This document shows positions 1 to 10,692 of a stretch of DNA of 64,000 nt, piece after piece (positions within the stretch are counted from its first letter, which is position 1; each line of letters opens with the position of its first letter). Source of the stretch: Apophysomyces variabilis. Taxonomy: Eukaryota; Mucoromycota; Mucoromycetes; Mucorales; Mucoraceae. The translations under genes were made by a program, and so were the position numbers. The DNA lies in the NCBI GenBank assembly GCA_002749535.1, contig MZZL01000032.1:74489-138488 (forward strand), in the 5' to 3' direction. The notes under the pieces are model-generated. The model saw only the letters and a program-made list of their open reading frames with translations. It was not told where the DNA came from and made no database searches.

Positions 1-1778
1 GTGCCTTCTACTACCAATTTATAGTGAATCTGGCAAATGAGGCAAAACCTCTATACAACCTACTAAAGTAAAATAAATGACACTTCACATAGACCGCAGA
101 AGCTCAGAATTCATTTGATTGACTGAAAGAAAAGATTATAAAATTGCCTACACTAGCATATCCAGATCCAAAACAACTATATAACGTTTACTGTGATGCT
201 AGTGACGTAGGAATTGGCGCTATATTGGTACAAATCAGACGCCCTATTGCTTTTGTGAGCCACATGTTATCAATAGCAGAACAAAATTATAGCATGACAG
301 AAAAGGAATGTCTGGCCATAGTCTGGTCCTTGAACTACTTCTATCCATACTTATATGGCGCCCAGTTTATGGTCTACACAGATCACTCAGCATTAAGAAA
401 TATCCTGTCCACAAAGACACCTAAAGGAAGAATTGCCCGCTAGATCCTCACACTACAGTTCTATCAGTTTATGATCATATATAAAAAGGGAGCACTTAAC
501 GTAGACGCAGACGTCCTCAGCAGAATAGCAACAACAGATCATAATAATCAAGATATAGTAAATCTATCCATAGATGCCTTCAAGCTACAACAAAAGGAGG
601 ATGCATGGATCAAATTGCTAATCTCCAGCAATGAAGTTAAACGTCCATTTCATTGGGTCAATGGAGTACTCTGCTATATGATGGAAAATGACAATAAGGT
701 CCCTGTACTTTCTCAAAGTATGATGAAAGAGGCAATCCAAAGGTATTATGATAGACTCACAAGTGGTCACTTTGGCATGAAAAAAACATTAAAAAAGATA
801 CAAGAAGTTGCATGGTGAAAGAACATGAAAGATGATGTGAAAAAATATGTAAAACGCTGTAAACAGTGCCAAAGATATAAGGTATGAAATGACAGTACTG
901 TTCTCCCAATGAAACTAATACTCTTTAGTAAGACGGGTGAGATCTGGGCTAGTGACATAGCAGAACTACCGACGAGCATCAAAGGAAATCAATACATCAT
1001 TATCTTCATGGAGTACTTAACAAAGTGGGCTATTACTGCCACTTTGCCAAGTTACACTACTGATCAGGTAGCCCAAATCCTCCTGTTTGAAATTGTCTTG
1101 AAACTTGGTTTACTGCGACAACTCATCACAAACAATGGATCCAACTTTATTTCCGATGCTATGACTAACATTTGCAAGTGTCTAGGTATAAAGCGTTTGC
1201 TTACATCTGTCAAACATCCACAAATGGATGGGTTGGTCGAGCGTTTGAATAGAACACTAAAGATGAGCCTGGCTGCATATGTAGGCAAAGCAGATAAGGA
1301 CAACTGGGACATGTATCTACCCTTCATTACATTTGCCTACAACATAGTGAAACAGGCGTCCACAGGATACTCCCCCTTTGAAATGCTATATAGCCATTCT
1401 GCAACGCTACCCCTGAATGAAGAACTAGTTATCAACTCAAAAACATATGAGATGAAAACGTGGGTGAACTACTTAAATACCTACCTACCTCTTCTTCACA
1501 GAAAAGCTATTGAAAATATAAAGAGAGTACAAGATCAATAGTGGAAATTTTACGATAAAAGGTCGATAATAAAACGAGTATATAAGCAAGGTCAACACAT
1601 TGCTAGAAAAAACTTAGAGTATTTGACATTCCCAAAAGAACGTTGGACAGGGCCTTGGGAGGTGATAGAACTCAATAACTCAGAAAAAACATCTTACAAA
1701 ATTTTCAAAATTGGAGACCCCCATCGCCACATCACCATAGCAAACATTCAACATATACGTCCTTGGCACAACCCTTAG
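1..1778 (+). mobile_element. Ty3/Gypsy retrotransposon, 3' part of pol, inactivated
   Basis: One reading frame runs from the window edge to a TAG at 1776-1778. In order it shows the end of the reverse transcriptase (connection region, about 3-140), RNase H (about 160-420, with the CDAS and YTDHSAL motifs), the integrase zinc-binding region (about 740-880, ending C-K-Q-C), the integrase core (about 940-1400) and an SH3-like integrase tail (about 1580-1775, GPWEV). The frame is never shifted, but stops occur at 69, 78, 90, 120, 441, 816, 885 and 1539. The second catalytic Asp of the integrase reads Asn (ITNNGSNF), and the first His of the HHCC finger appears to be Tyr. The Glu (VERLNRT) is kept. 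The element is therefore dead. Its 5' half, with gag, protease and most of the reverse transcriptase, lies outside the window. Confidence 0.9.
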
Positions 1779-1994
1779 GAAGGAGGGGATGAATGTAATA
1801 AGCAACCCAGCTCAGGTCTGTTCATATGACTATGTAAAAGAATTAAGTTAACAAAGTAAGCAGTTTTAATAAAGATTAGTCTTTCTTCAGTAAGCCAGTC
1901 AGACAAGCTGACTTAGAATATTATATACTAATTTATCTTAAATGTTATTTACTAATAGCCTCTTTATAAATAAATAGGCAAACAAGCAAACAGA
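1777..1994 (+). repeat. Polypurine tract and probable 3' LTR
   Basis: Directly after the pol stop is a purine run (1777-1789, all A/G), the usual plus-strand priming site of LTR elements. It is followed by TGAATGTAATA, a plausible LTR start at 1790 or 1794. AATAAA lies at about 1869. The right end is not defined: AAGCAAACA at about 1986-1994 is only a guess, and no second LTR copy is present for comparison. Confidence 0.45.
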
Positions 1995-2373
1995 GTAGAT
2001 AATTGGATAGTCAGGTGGGCTGCATTTATTAGAGTAATTAAGCGGGCCATAATTGGGCGGGCCATAACTGGGCTAGGCCACTATGTCAACCTATAACCTG
2101 CTAGGCAACCATATCTGGGCCATATCTTGAACTGACGCCCAGTGGTTCGGTCATGTATGGGCCGGGCCCCGGGTTAAACCGGCTCAGTTACAAGCCCTAG
2201 CAAGAGCTTATGGAAATTCTATTAGGAACTTTCGGGAAATGGCTTTTTGCGGCCCGCAACTGTCATCCGGTGATATGGCTCAAACTTGTCCGGTTGAGAT
2301 TTAAAATGAATCGGGTCACATATGGCCCAAAGTGTTGTAAGAAAAATGTTTATACTTTGTATAGCCCCGTTAA
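1995..2373. other. Non-coding stretch with GGGCCATA-type repeats
   Basis: No gene is recognised. At 2040-2075 the unit GCGGGCCATAA..TGG occurs twice in tandem. Related GGGCCAT/ATGGGCC words recur to about 2330, together with a GC-rich patch near 2158-2185. This composition differs from the AT-rich flanks, so the stretch is probably repeat-derived. Confidence 0.4.
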
Positions 2374-2535
2374 TGTCTCGGGCACTCTATCAGCTGTTAG
2401 GATACTACCTGTGTTTTATTTCTCCGCTTCTTGATATTCTTTCTCACGTATGTATCCAGCGGCGTCTGTTTTATCATCACGGCGCTCGAATAGTTTGGGG
2501 GAGTGCTCGAGAGGAGTGCCCGAGGCAATTCCCCT
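2374..2535. repeat. Short copy of the 52.3-52.9 kb inverted-repeat element
   Basis: The right end (GAGTGCCCGAGGCAATTC) matches the right terminus of the element at 52326-52943. The 150 bases before it align with that element's right arm, including the blocks CTACCTGTG, CTCCGCTT and GGCGTCT. The left end (TCTCGGGCACTC at 2376-2387) matches the inverse of its own right end. It therefore looks like a short, diverged miniature inverted-repeat element of the same family. No clear target-site duplication was seen. Confidence 0.55.
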
Positions 2536-2936
2536 AGAAAATGCACTAGAAATAGGTTCATTGGTGTGACGTCGCGCTAATTGGCTTTTCTAGTGCGTAT
2601 CCCCGTGCGTGTAGTGTTGGTCCTCCATTCCACAGACTGCCTGTTCTAAACAAAAGCGGAATTCAACTAACCACATAATACTACATTGTTTTGCTAGAAA
2701 GAAGTTATGACAACCAACATGCATGCATCCTTAGCTGAAGTATGTGATATACTTTCTTGATCCCAAGTTTGATACGCGATTCAGCTAGTAACAGCATTGG
2801 AACCTGCGATCAAGACCAGCGACTCAGGACAGGTCAAACATAACAAACACAACGTTTTATGCTCATGTCATTCTTGCTGTAGCCTAGGGTTTATTGTGAA
2901 AACATTTTTGATGTTCCTCGAGCAGAATTATGCACC
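2536..2936. other. Intergenic, nothing recognised
   Basis: About 400 bases between the repeat and the next gene. No ORF, RNA gene or repeat could be supported. It presumably holds the promoter of the gene at 2937. Confidence 0.5.
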
Positions 2937-3427
2937 ATGTTGACAACGTTACGAAATGTATTCTGGTCACATTCTATAACGCCTGATAGCCGGGAAGAAC
3001 CCGTGAATCGAGCGATTCCAACTAAAGCGATATCATCACCAGCCTCTGTTCCTAATCGCGCGATCGAATTGCCGCAAACAACCGAACCAGATAAAGAAAC
3101 ATCATTAGCAATACCTGCACAGCCGTCTACAACAAAACGTCCTGGAAGGAAAACAACTGGCTTATGGCCATTCAAGCTATCAATGATGCGCCAAATGAAA
3201 ATGGATCCTGCACGTGAGTTTTTTGTTCTGCTTAAAAATATACTCATTGAACTAATCAATAAAAAAAAGGCTATAATGAACAGGAAATCTTGGCTAGCTT
3301 GGCCAAAGCTAATTGGTCTCCCGCCGAGAAACGACATTTGGCACGGTATCTTCTGCCAGTCGCTGTCGCCATGCGACGACAAGCTGTTGCACATACGCTA
3401 CAGCGATGGTTATCTAAGAAAGGATAA
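2937..3427 (+). CDS. Small hypothetical protein, two exons, AT-hook-like motif
   Basis: Exon 1 is 2937-3213 and exon 2 is 3270-3427. The 56-base intron begins GTGAGT and ends AAG, with a branch-like ACTAATC. The spliced product is 144 residues. The first two thirds are Pro/Thr/Ser-rich and look disordered, followed by a basic KRPGRK patch (about residue 68) that resembles an AT-hook core. The last 58 residues look helical and are rich in Ala, Leu, Arg and Trp. I chose this splice because an acceptor 12 bases later gives an early stop, while unspliced reading gives an unconvincing tail. The family is not recognised. Nuclear or DNA-binding function is only a guess from the basic patch. The large opposite-strand ORF over the same bases is treated as a shadow. 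Confidence 0.5.
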
Positions 3428-4172
3428 AGCTGTAATCCAGTGATACGTAGTGGCACGTTCTAGAACTATTGGAATTAAGAGATAAAATAACGTGGTTATA
3501 TCATAGAAACTATGGGTATTAGAAAAATATCTCGCTTTTATACCAATTTCCTTGCAGACAATTCTGAGTTAAGCTTTCTTAAGTGCGCTTTGGCCACTTT
3601 TACTCTTGCATACCTAGGAACAAGTAACAGTGCGTACCTCATTATATTGCACCCGCCTACCTTCTCGTGTTTCAGAGCAATGTAGCCGATCCGTACAATA
3701 GCATAAAGACGTGATAGCTGGACCCTTAAAATGATTTGATAGAATTAGAATGTTGGATTGGCTAGAGGTCAAATAGCAGGTTGTTACCATCAAATGGCTG
3801 AATTGTAGATCAGTAAATAGTCCTAGGGTCCAATAAAAAGGGAAATAGATTCTCGGTAAAAACCAAATGAGTTGCAGGTAAAGGCCATGCATACTCTCTG
3901 AAATTTATTTGGCATGATACGATAACATGAAAAAGCCAAATGAATTGGCCGATCTTGTCCGTATGTATGGCTAATGAATGTTAATTGCGACTAGCCTAAC
4001 TCTGACTCCTCACATCAACTGTGTGAAGAGAATGGAGCATGCTGAATTTTGTGCATAACTGGCATGTTCAGTAAATGCCGATTTATGAAATTGGATATGC
4101 AGTAATTAGATGTACAAGGATAATGATAGCAAGCATTGTTTGCTTATTTTCAGGTGTATATGTCAAAGTAAA
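3428..4172. other. Intergenic, nothing recognised
   Basis: About 745 AT-rich bases between the 3' ends of a plus-strand and a minus-strand gene. Short ORFs in it have no recognisable features. Confidence 0.5.
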
Positions 4173-7100
4173 TTAGGTTTCTTCATTAGCTTTTAATACC
4201 ATATTTTTCAGAAACTTTTGCAACACGTGTCGCATCCGCGTTGGCGTCATTTTGGGAGAGTATTTCTGCATACGATAGTCTAGACATCGGGTAACGATTT
4301 CCTTACGTAACAAAGGCCTATGATACACTTCTGCCCCTGGTTGCAACTCTTCCATGACGTTTTCTCCGCTAGAGTCTCTCTTTGGCAACATATTTGACAT
4401 TACAGGCCGGCTATAACAAAAGGATGGCGACATCCAATCGGTAACCGGGCTCTTTCTGGTAGAAGTAGAGTACCATGACGGCGACATGGGCGTATTTGGC
4501 CCAGTGGCATGCGTGGATGATGGCTCAGATGTTGATCTAGGTAATGGTGTGAGTACGGAAGACTCCTGGCAAGGAGCTGTATTCGATGTTGAAGTGCTAC
4601 ATGACTTTTGTATAAGGTTTTGGTTATCATCGGCCTGATTGTCTTCAATTTCTTCCTGTGAATGCGAAGCCGTGGTGGGTTTTTCTGTTATGGTACATGC
4701 CAAAGGTTTAGCTGGTGTCGCTGCAGTTGGTGCTTCCATAAGATGTCGATATCCACCTCTCATCGTAAACTCTGGAGGAATGATATCCAGCAAAACTTCA
4801 CCCGACTCATGCAAATCGCGGATTACTTGTAATATCTCAGGAACTATACAACGCTAACATAAGACAATAGCACTTTTAAAACAAAAATTTACCATAAACG
4901 TATTCTAGGAATCCTCTGTTCTTGAAAACGCGTCTTTCCTTCATTCGAGAGATAATCTTCTCCCAAAAATTTGTTCGTGCGTTCCAATACGGCCAGCCGA
5001 ACTGCATCAGCACAATCATATTTCCAGCTTTCTCATCCCATCGCATAGCAGAGTCTATCGATGCCATTCCCCCTTGCTGCCCAGATTCACTGTCCAAACT
5101 CACAATGAGATGCTTTATGCAGCGGACCACTAGTCCTTCCTGTGTTACTCGCATCATTCCAAAATCATGGCCCTGGAATATTTTGGCGGCGGTGTAACAG
5201 TCAGCTTCATCAGCAATGAAGTCTTTTTCACTTAGACCGATCGGTATTGGAAACACCGATAATATAATGGCTATTTCCAGCGTTGATTGCTACGACAATT
5301 GAGCTTATCAAGTCTCCTACAAGTAAAACTTTACACCTACTTGCAGACTCCCAACCAGCAGGTAAATTACACCAATGTTATATAAAACACGGAAGGCAAA
5401 CATAAATGGGATATCCAGTTCAGGAGAGCGGCTTATATTTTCCTTTTTATCACGACGCCGTTGAAGCTCAATCCGATCACATATGGTTTGTGAAAGCCTT
5501 AATGCTTTGGCTAGATTTCCTGGCATAGAAGGCTGCGGGTCATTGCTAATTGAGAATAATTTTATCAATGCCCCATTAACTTACCGATGAAAGCGATAAA
5601 TCGCTACGCGTAAGGAGCACTGCGTTGTAGATGTCAAACGGTAGTTTGTACTGGTCAATCAGTTTACAAAATGCTGTACAGTATCCACCTTATGAGCAAA
5701 CAAAGGAATCCACAGAACAAAAGGTGCATCTACCTTCCTCCCAATCGCTAGAAACGCGTTTGGCTGAGGTCACCGACGCCCATTGGCATAAATCTACGAT
5801 ATGTCGCATACAATCGGCAGCTTTGCTTAGAATTTGCAGTACATCATCCACTCCTCGCATGCAATATGCATTCAATCCCTCCCCACGATCGGGAATATCA
5901 AACTTCATCCTCTTGTTCTGCCTTGCTGTAATCTCTGTGAGACATCGTTCCTTTTCCATTGCCATCAAACCAAAACCCTTGCTCGAAGCGCTAGTGATAC
6001 CTCCACGCTGCTCATCGTCGCTTTTTCCAGAAGTTACTGAATGACTTCTTTTTCGGCTTACTTCCTCTTTCGCAGTGGATGGATCTTGATTGATCTGCAT
6101 CGACGCGACTGGTGATTGAATGGCACATATTGGAATTAAACAAGTTTTTTCGTCAGGCGAACTGCCGTCTTTATCCAAACCGCAAACTGATGTGTAATAC
6201 TCGCGGCTGAACTGGATAAATTCTACTGCTGCTGCCATGAATTCACACATCATTGCCACAGATGACCTTAATGCGTCAGTCAATACTTTGTTCTGTCCAG
6301 AGGTCAGGGACGCATTTTCGGCATCATCCTCAGTATGAAGTCGAATACTTGATCGATGGTCTTTCATCAATTGAAAACGATCAATATGGGGGGACCCATT
6401 TAGTCGCGAAAGCCCGTTATATCTTACATGCTAATCAGTTATCGAAATATTCTCCTTCAAGCCATCTGCACATACCCACAACAATCAAGCATTCCACAGG
6501 TAAACTTGTTCAGCTCGGCCCAATTCCGCTGTTCAATATAATACTGCTGGCCAATGAGCAAATATTGCTCAAACAGCTTGTACGACAAGACGATATAATG
6601 CTTGCTATCGGTGGATTTGATTGATGACTGTATATCTCCACGACCCAGCAATACTCGTTGTTTCCAAAGCCGGGGAAGCAGTTCAGTTACTGGAAACAAA
6701 TATGAATAAGATGGTGAAGCTTACTATTAACGGTAATCTGGATATATACCCAACAATTTGACGCAGGCATTGGTATCTTCATGTGGTACTGACTGAGCGT
6801 ACAACAGCAACAGCTTTATGGCACGAACCTAGCATTTTTGCAGTTAAGCCGTAAGCTTCGAAAAATCTATTCTTACAATATATTTGTACGCATGGCGTGG
6901 GTAGGCTTGAATGTAGTCGAACAAGATCTGAAAAGATCGCAAAGTGTCTGAACCTTCCAAATAGTCTGTCAGTGGATTCAGTCAGTAAACGAGAAGAGAC
7001 GAAGCAATTAACCCTTCTTACCTGTGGCACCTTCGATCACCGACGATTGAAGTAATGCTGGGAGTGAAGAAAAAAATCCTAACGTATTTCATGAACAGAC

Positions 7101-7346
7101 AGCGGAGCAGAAACTACAACGTACGGGAGATATGTGTGTCTTGCGAGGGATCTATATGATCTGCAATGTCGACCACGTACTTTTGAAAGGCAGGGTTATC
7201 TGCGTGATTGGTTTGCCTAGAAAACATTGTTAATGGTTCCATATACTGATCGGGTCCAATTCGTACAGCATAACGAAGCTTTGTATTGCTTTGTCTGTAT
7301 TCCCTTCAACGACAGCAGCTTGATGGTTCGCAAACTGATATTTCAT
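4173..7346 (-). CDS. Integrator complex subunit 10-like protein
   Basis: Eleven exons join in phase: 7346-7267, 7216-7125, 7078-7022, 6965-6877, 6828-6750, 6689-6476, 6422-5734, 5673-5585, 5532-5341, 5289-4893 and 4843-4173. They give 882 residues. From memory of metazoan INTS10 (about 710 residues), similarity is visible at several points in the same order. These are an N-terminal helical-repeat region, a central segment before the basic linker, a block with MIVLMQFGWP, an F..YV motif followed by HESGEVLLDIIP, and a C-terminal helical end. A Lys/Ser/Asp-rich linker sits near residues 290-340, and a second disordered stretch near 690-800 is longer than in animals. INTS10 belongs to the Integrator arm that helps end transcription of snRNA and other Pol II transcripts. 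Dikarya yeasts lack Integrator. The true start may lie upstream: the human protein has about 45 more N-terminal residues, and the first Met here is only the first in-frame one. Confidence 0.6.
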
Positions 7347-8470
7347 CGACAAACTCAGCGTTAACGAGCTTTAAGATGAAACAAGTTACCTCTGTAGCAA
7401 ATTTGGAGAATGCCGTTGCTGAGGTGTGATCCTGTCTTAAGGAAACATTATCTTGATTATTTGCTATAGTTTGTAACTGAATTGAGTCGCGAGCTGTTGA
7501 GGTATGCTAGAAAACTAACTTGACTGAGTGTCTCCTGTCGTTTGACTTTGAGGATTGTCAATAGCTTGCCGAGACGATTCAGGTGGCGATTGTGACATGA
7601 GAATAAAGAACGAGGAGTTCCTCGGTCTTGCAGTCACCCGGAAGAAATCACCGACTGATGTGGTCCAGGCTGGAACCGAAATTTGCCAGCGAATTATGCC
7701 TTCGCTTTGACCAATTTTTTTTACTTGGTTTGACGATGCCAAAGCTTGCTTTGTATACATTCTATTTGCAACAAGAAAGCTTTCCTCTATATTACTGTAC
7801 TGTTATGGTTGAATAATGCAACATAACCGTTATTATCAGACCGAAAGGGCAACTCCTGTTCTATTCCTCTCTAATGGCTACTTAATATCATCGTCAGGGT
7901 CTTCTCTTTCCTTCCCTCACCTACCCCAGAAATGAACATTGTCTTCTGTTACAACATTGTTTGATATTTTGCAGGATTATACAAAGCTTCTCCCGCTGGC
8001 TACAATCCTCGATAACTATTTTTCAGGATTTCCATTTCGATTGAACCGTGAGGGACCCCACTCCTTCCTAACTTCAGAGTCACAGTTTTAGCTTTTTGCT
8101 GGGGAATGCATGGTTGGAAATTAGCGGAAGGATTGCTGTAGTTAGCGAATGCTAGAGACGACGATTTTGTTAGGAGCATCAAACTGTACCGAATCCAAGC
8201 ATGCTATAGGTAAAAACAGCTTAAATGTATAACAGATTAACTAGCATCTTCAGAATTAATAAGATATGCGTTAATTCCTTCAGCGAGTCAACCGAGAGAA
8301 TCTATGTCTAAGATCGGTGTTTTCACGTTTGACGCTTTGCTGCTTAAGCGAAATGCTGCCGTACTCATTACAGAATTGCTTGAGCATTTGTGAAACTAAA
8401 GCGGAAATATGAAAGCTGCTTGTATTGGTTTGGTATTCGAATGTCATTGAGCAACTTACCATGAGCAATG
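7347..8470 (-). other. Unresolved minus-strand coding-like segments
   Basis: Open segments on the minus strand at 7760-7515, 8182-8000 and 8468-8280 have protein-like composition and splice-like borders, for example a GTTAGT donor near 7517. I could not join them into a convincing gene or recognise a family. They may be 5' exons of the Integrator-10-like gene, a separate small gene, or decayed sequence. Confidence 0.25.
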
Positions 8471-10692
8471 GTCAGCTCAGCACTATTTCAACAGTACTTG
8501 CTAATGCAACGTCAAATATTTAGCATGCTTCTCGCTTTAAGCTATAAAAAAAGCAAGGCCTTACATCAGTAGCTTGCTCACCCCGCACTGTTCACCATGC
8601 CTGTCATATGATAGCTTGCAACACACTACGTTGCAAGCAATAGTCATGGAATACGAAAACAAAGTAGCAGAGCAAGTAGTATAGCTTCTCATGTTTTTCT
8701 TAAGGATCGGGGAACAGTGCGTTTAGTCATAATATGCAGCAGCAGATATCAATTGCCTACGGGAAGAATTTGTACAGCACGTTGCTGAGAGCAAAAAAGA
8801 CGTTTTAAAACGATAATGGCAATCCTTATCTGCTCTGCCTGTGGTCTCCAGTGAGTATATATGCTCTTATAAAAAGAGAACAAAAAGTTGAATAGTTTGC
8901 GGCTTGGCACGCAACGATCTTTATATGTCAAAGAAGAGCCTGCGAGAAGCAGATTTGCTTGGCTGATTTCAGTTTAATGATAAGGGAGGTTCTTCTATCT
9001 TATGCAACAAAAAATTGCAAGTCTAAAGTAGCAAACCTCTCAGTTATCGTTGCAAAACAGGTTGTGTCTGAGATTTTGTGCTATATGTTTGATCCTTATC
9101 ATTTAAAACCTCCCAGTTTACGGCCTAGAAATCGATTGTGTTTTTAATCTAGCTATTGTGTATACTGAAAGCAAACAGAGACTCACAGGGCTGTACTCAA
9201 ACACCCATATCCCCTGTAGACAAACTAGAGCATAGCAGAATCACTTGAGGAATATTTCCCTGGTGTAATGTTGTGTCGTTAGGTGGGCATAGCTCCGAAC
9301 TATAATGGATACAAACAAGCTTATCGTTCTTAGTTGCGTTTGACCCTTTTTACTATAATAAGGAAGACATTTGAAAAGCCTTTATAGGGAACATTTGGTT
9401 TGCTCTTTTTAGAGAATTCGAAGCTAACTTCCATTGTTTAAGTTCAGATCGCTTGATTTTGATTTCACTCTTCCTATTTACTTTAGGAAGCTTTTGGATA
9501 GGCTTCCGGATAAAGAGAGCTTTCTTAGATAAAGCGGATGTGAGACAGAAGAGCGTTTTAGCCTCATACTGGCTTGCTGAGCAAAGCATGTTTGTTGTGA
9601 CACGTGCTTTTTGGTAACGAGAGGTGGGTTGATAGTGAATTTCATAGGTCACTGGAACACCTAAAATATGGTTTTTGTTTTATTGTGTGTGTTGGTAAGC
9701 AGGCACCCTTTTGGTCCCTACGAGTGACCCCGCTGGGACATCTGGCATTGAAATAACTAGTCCCGAAACAAGCCAATTACCAGGTGCCGTTTTTCAGCTT
9801 TTCCCATCTCCCACGCTTCCCCGTCGAAAAAACCCCACACACATACCTCCACGTCGGTTTCACGTTAACGAAAAAGACCTCCTTCCATTTTAAGACTAGT
9901 TTGTCATCTCTTTCCGAGGAACCAGACGCAGTTCAGTGAGCATGTGTTCTGTACTAATATAAAATAAACCATGGGCATCTGAATAACCTTCCACGAGGCA
10001 AAGTGAGATGGAATAAATAGATAGATTGGTTCAAGTTTGGTATCTGGATAGTATGGATTGCATTTCTATAGGTTGACCCAGGGCATTAACTCTCTTGTAA
10101 GGACAAAGGGTAAGTTACATAAAGAGACCCTTGGGTCCCTACTTCTGGACTTTCTCAGAAAGAAACAAGGCCTAAACCCAACCGAATTCAGACTCAGTCT
10201 GGGAAATTGGGAAGACAGCTGAATGACACGATTTTTTTACAGTACTCGGAGATCATAAGCGAAGGAAAGAAAAAAGCGGGGGTGGACCTTGGGGGCGGGA
10301 AAATTGCTGAATCGGCTGAACCAATGAGACAATCCCGCTATGGCCCTTTTTACCCTACCAATGGACTTTTTAGCTTTGGTAAAAGGGAAAGAGATCCATG
10401 GGACGATGAACCATTGTCTGTTCGGCGATGATCGGATGGATCGTGGGAAACAGTGAAATATGGACCACTCGGAACGACATAGAATCAAGACGGGAAGTAG
10501 ACAAAGAAGAAGACGTCTTCACTTTTTCATTCTGCAATCATATGATATGAAAGCAAGCGGGAAAATGGGCAACATTGGTATTTCTGTATTTGAATCATTA
10601 AAAAAAACATTTTTTTTTTTACTTCCCCTTGTAATCCACTTTTTCGTTCTATTCTTCTTTTTCTCCCCCCTTCTCTTATCAAACAAATAACC
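8471..10692. other. Long intergenic region, no supported gene
   Basis: About 2.2 kb with only short ORFs on both strands. Compositional shifts occur near 9700-9900 (C-rich) and 10100-10450 (G-rich on plus). The last 80 bases before 10693 are strongly pyrimidine-rich (10600-10690), as is common just upstream of fungal start codons. Confidence 0.5.

Noticed and set aside
2891..3394. A 167-codon minus-strand ORF opposite the small gene at 2937
   Set aside because: The plus strand gives a spliced product with a good intron and a helical end. The minus frame crosses the intron and has antisense-like composition.
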